Positions 4,971 to 5,087 of a stretch of DNA of 5,087 bases are shown piece by piece (the stretch's first letter is position 1; the number at the start of each line of letters is the position of its first letter). The DNA lies in contig JAUVCS010000093.1 of the NCBI GenBank assembly GCA_030590745.1, forward strand, positions 1-5,087, written 5' to 3'. Under the pieces are notes generated by a model. That model saw only the letters and a program-made list of their open reading frames with translations. It did no database searches and was not told the origin of the DNA. This DNA is from Desulfuromusa sp. Its GTDB lineage: Bacteria > Desulfobacterota > Desulfuromonadia > Desulfuromonadales > Geopsychrobacteraceae. The position numbers and the translations under genes are program-made.

Positions 4971-5087
4971 ATGAACCAGAAAAATATCCGTAATTTTTCA
5001 ATTATAGCCCACATTGACCACGGCAAGTCCACTCTTGCTGATCGCCTGTTGGAGGCGACCGGTGCCCTGACTGATCGAGAGAAATCT
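4971..5087 (+). CDS. lepA: Elongation factor 4 (LepA) GTPase, N-terminal part (cut by window edge)
   Basis: The first 39 residues are those of LepA/EF4, a ribosome-associated translational GTPase related to EF-G that acts in translation initiation and ribosome remodelling. The stretch [20 protein letters not shown] (6-25) contains the P-loop G1 motif AHIDHGKST (13-21), and [13 protein letters not shown] (25-37) follows as in the family, where EF-G and EF-Tu differ. The frame stays open to the right edge, so the rest of the roughly 600-residue protein lies outside. The start has only a modest TTGAG (4961-4965) upstream. It is the only plus-strand gene in the window and is divergent from all the others. 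Confidence 0.95.
   Translation, partial: MNQKNIRNFSIIAHIDHGKSTLADRLLEATGALTDREKS

Overview
The window looks like chromosomal DNA of a Gram-negative, moderate-GC bacterium, most probably a deltaproteobacterium of the Desulfuromonadales (Desulfuromonas/Pelobacter/Geobacter type). I infer this from the LepA N-terminus, the Sec-exported periplasmic binding protein and overall protein style. The assignment is a judgement from memory, not a search result. All genes except the last lie on the minus strand.

Read in the direction of minus-strand transcription (right to left): a 54-residue zinc-ribbon protein (4496-4660) starts opposite lepA, with a 310-base divergent intergenic region between them. 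Next comes a complete polar amino acid ABC importer: binding protein (3619-4422), single permease (2555-3514) and ATPase (1828-2562). A strong hairpin plus U tract sits between binding protein and permease (3571-3606), and a second, clean terminator follows the ATPase (1777-1801). Ten bases after that terminator begins azlC, translationally coupled by ATGA to azlD; together they encode a predicted branched-chain amino acid exporter (739-1766). A REP-like pair of inverted hairpins (611-719) separates azlD from yhbY (284-583), a CRS1-YhbY-domain ribosome-assembly protein. Five bases further on starts an unidentified membrane protein that runs off the left edge (1-278). On the plus strand, lepA (EF4) begins at 4971 and runs off the right edge.

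Functionally the core is amino acid traffic: an importer and an exporter side by side, flanked by two translation-related genes (yhbY, lepA). Most of it is ordinary housekeeping content. The points worth a second look are the extra periplasmic domain in the permease, hairpin/terminator structures placed directly in front of the start regions of three downstream genes (permease, azlC, yhbY), a covarying pair of inverted hairpins, the short zinc-ribbon gene, and an altered GxxG loop in YhbY. I see no convincing sign of a novel defence or mobile system here.
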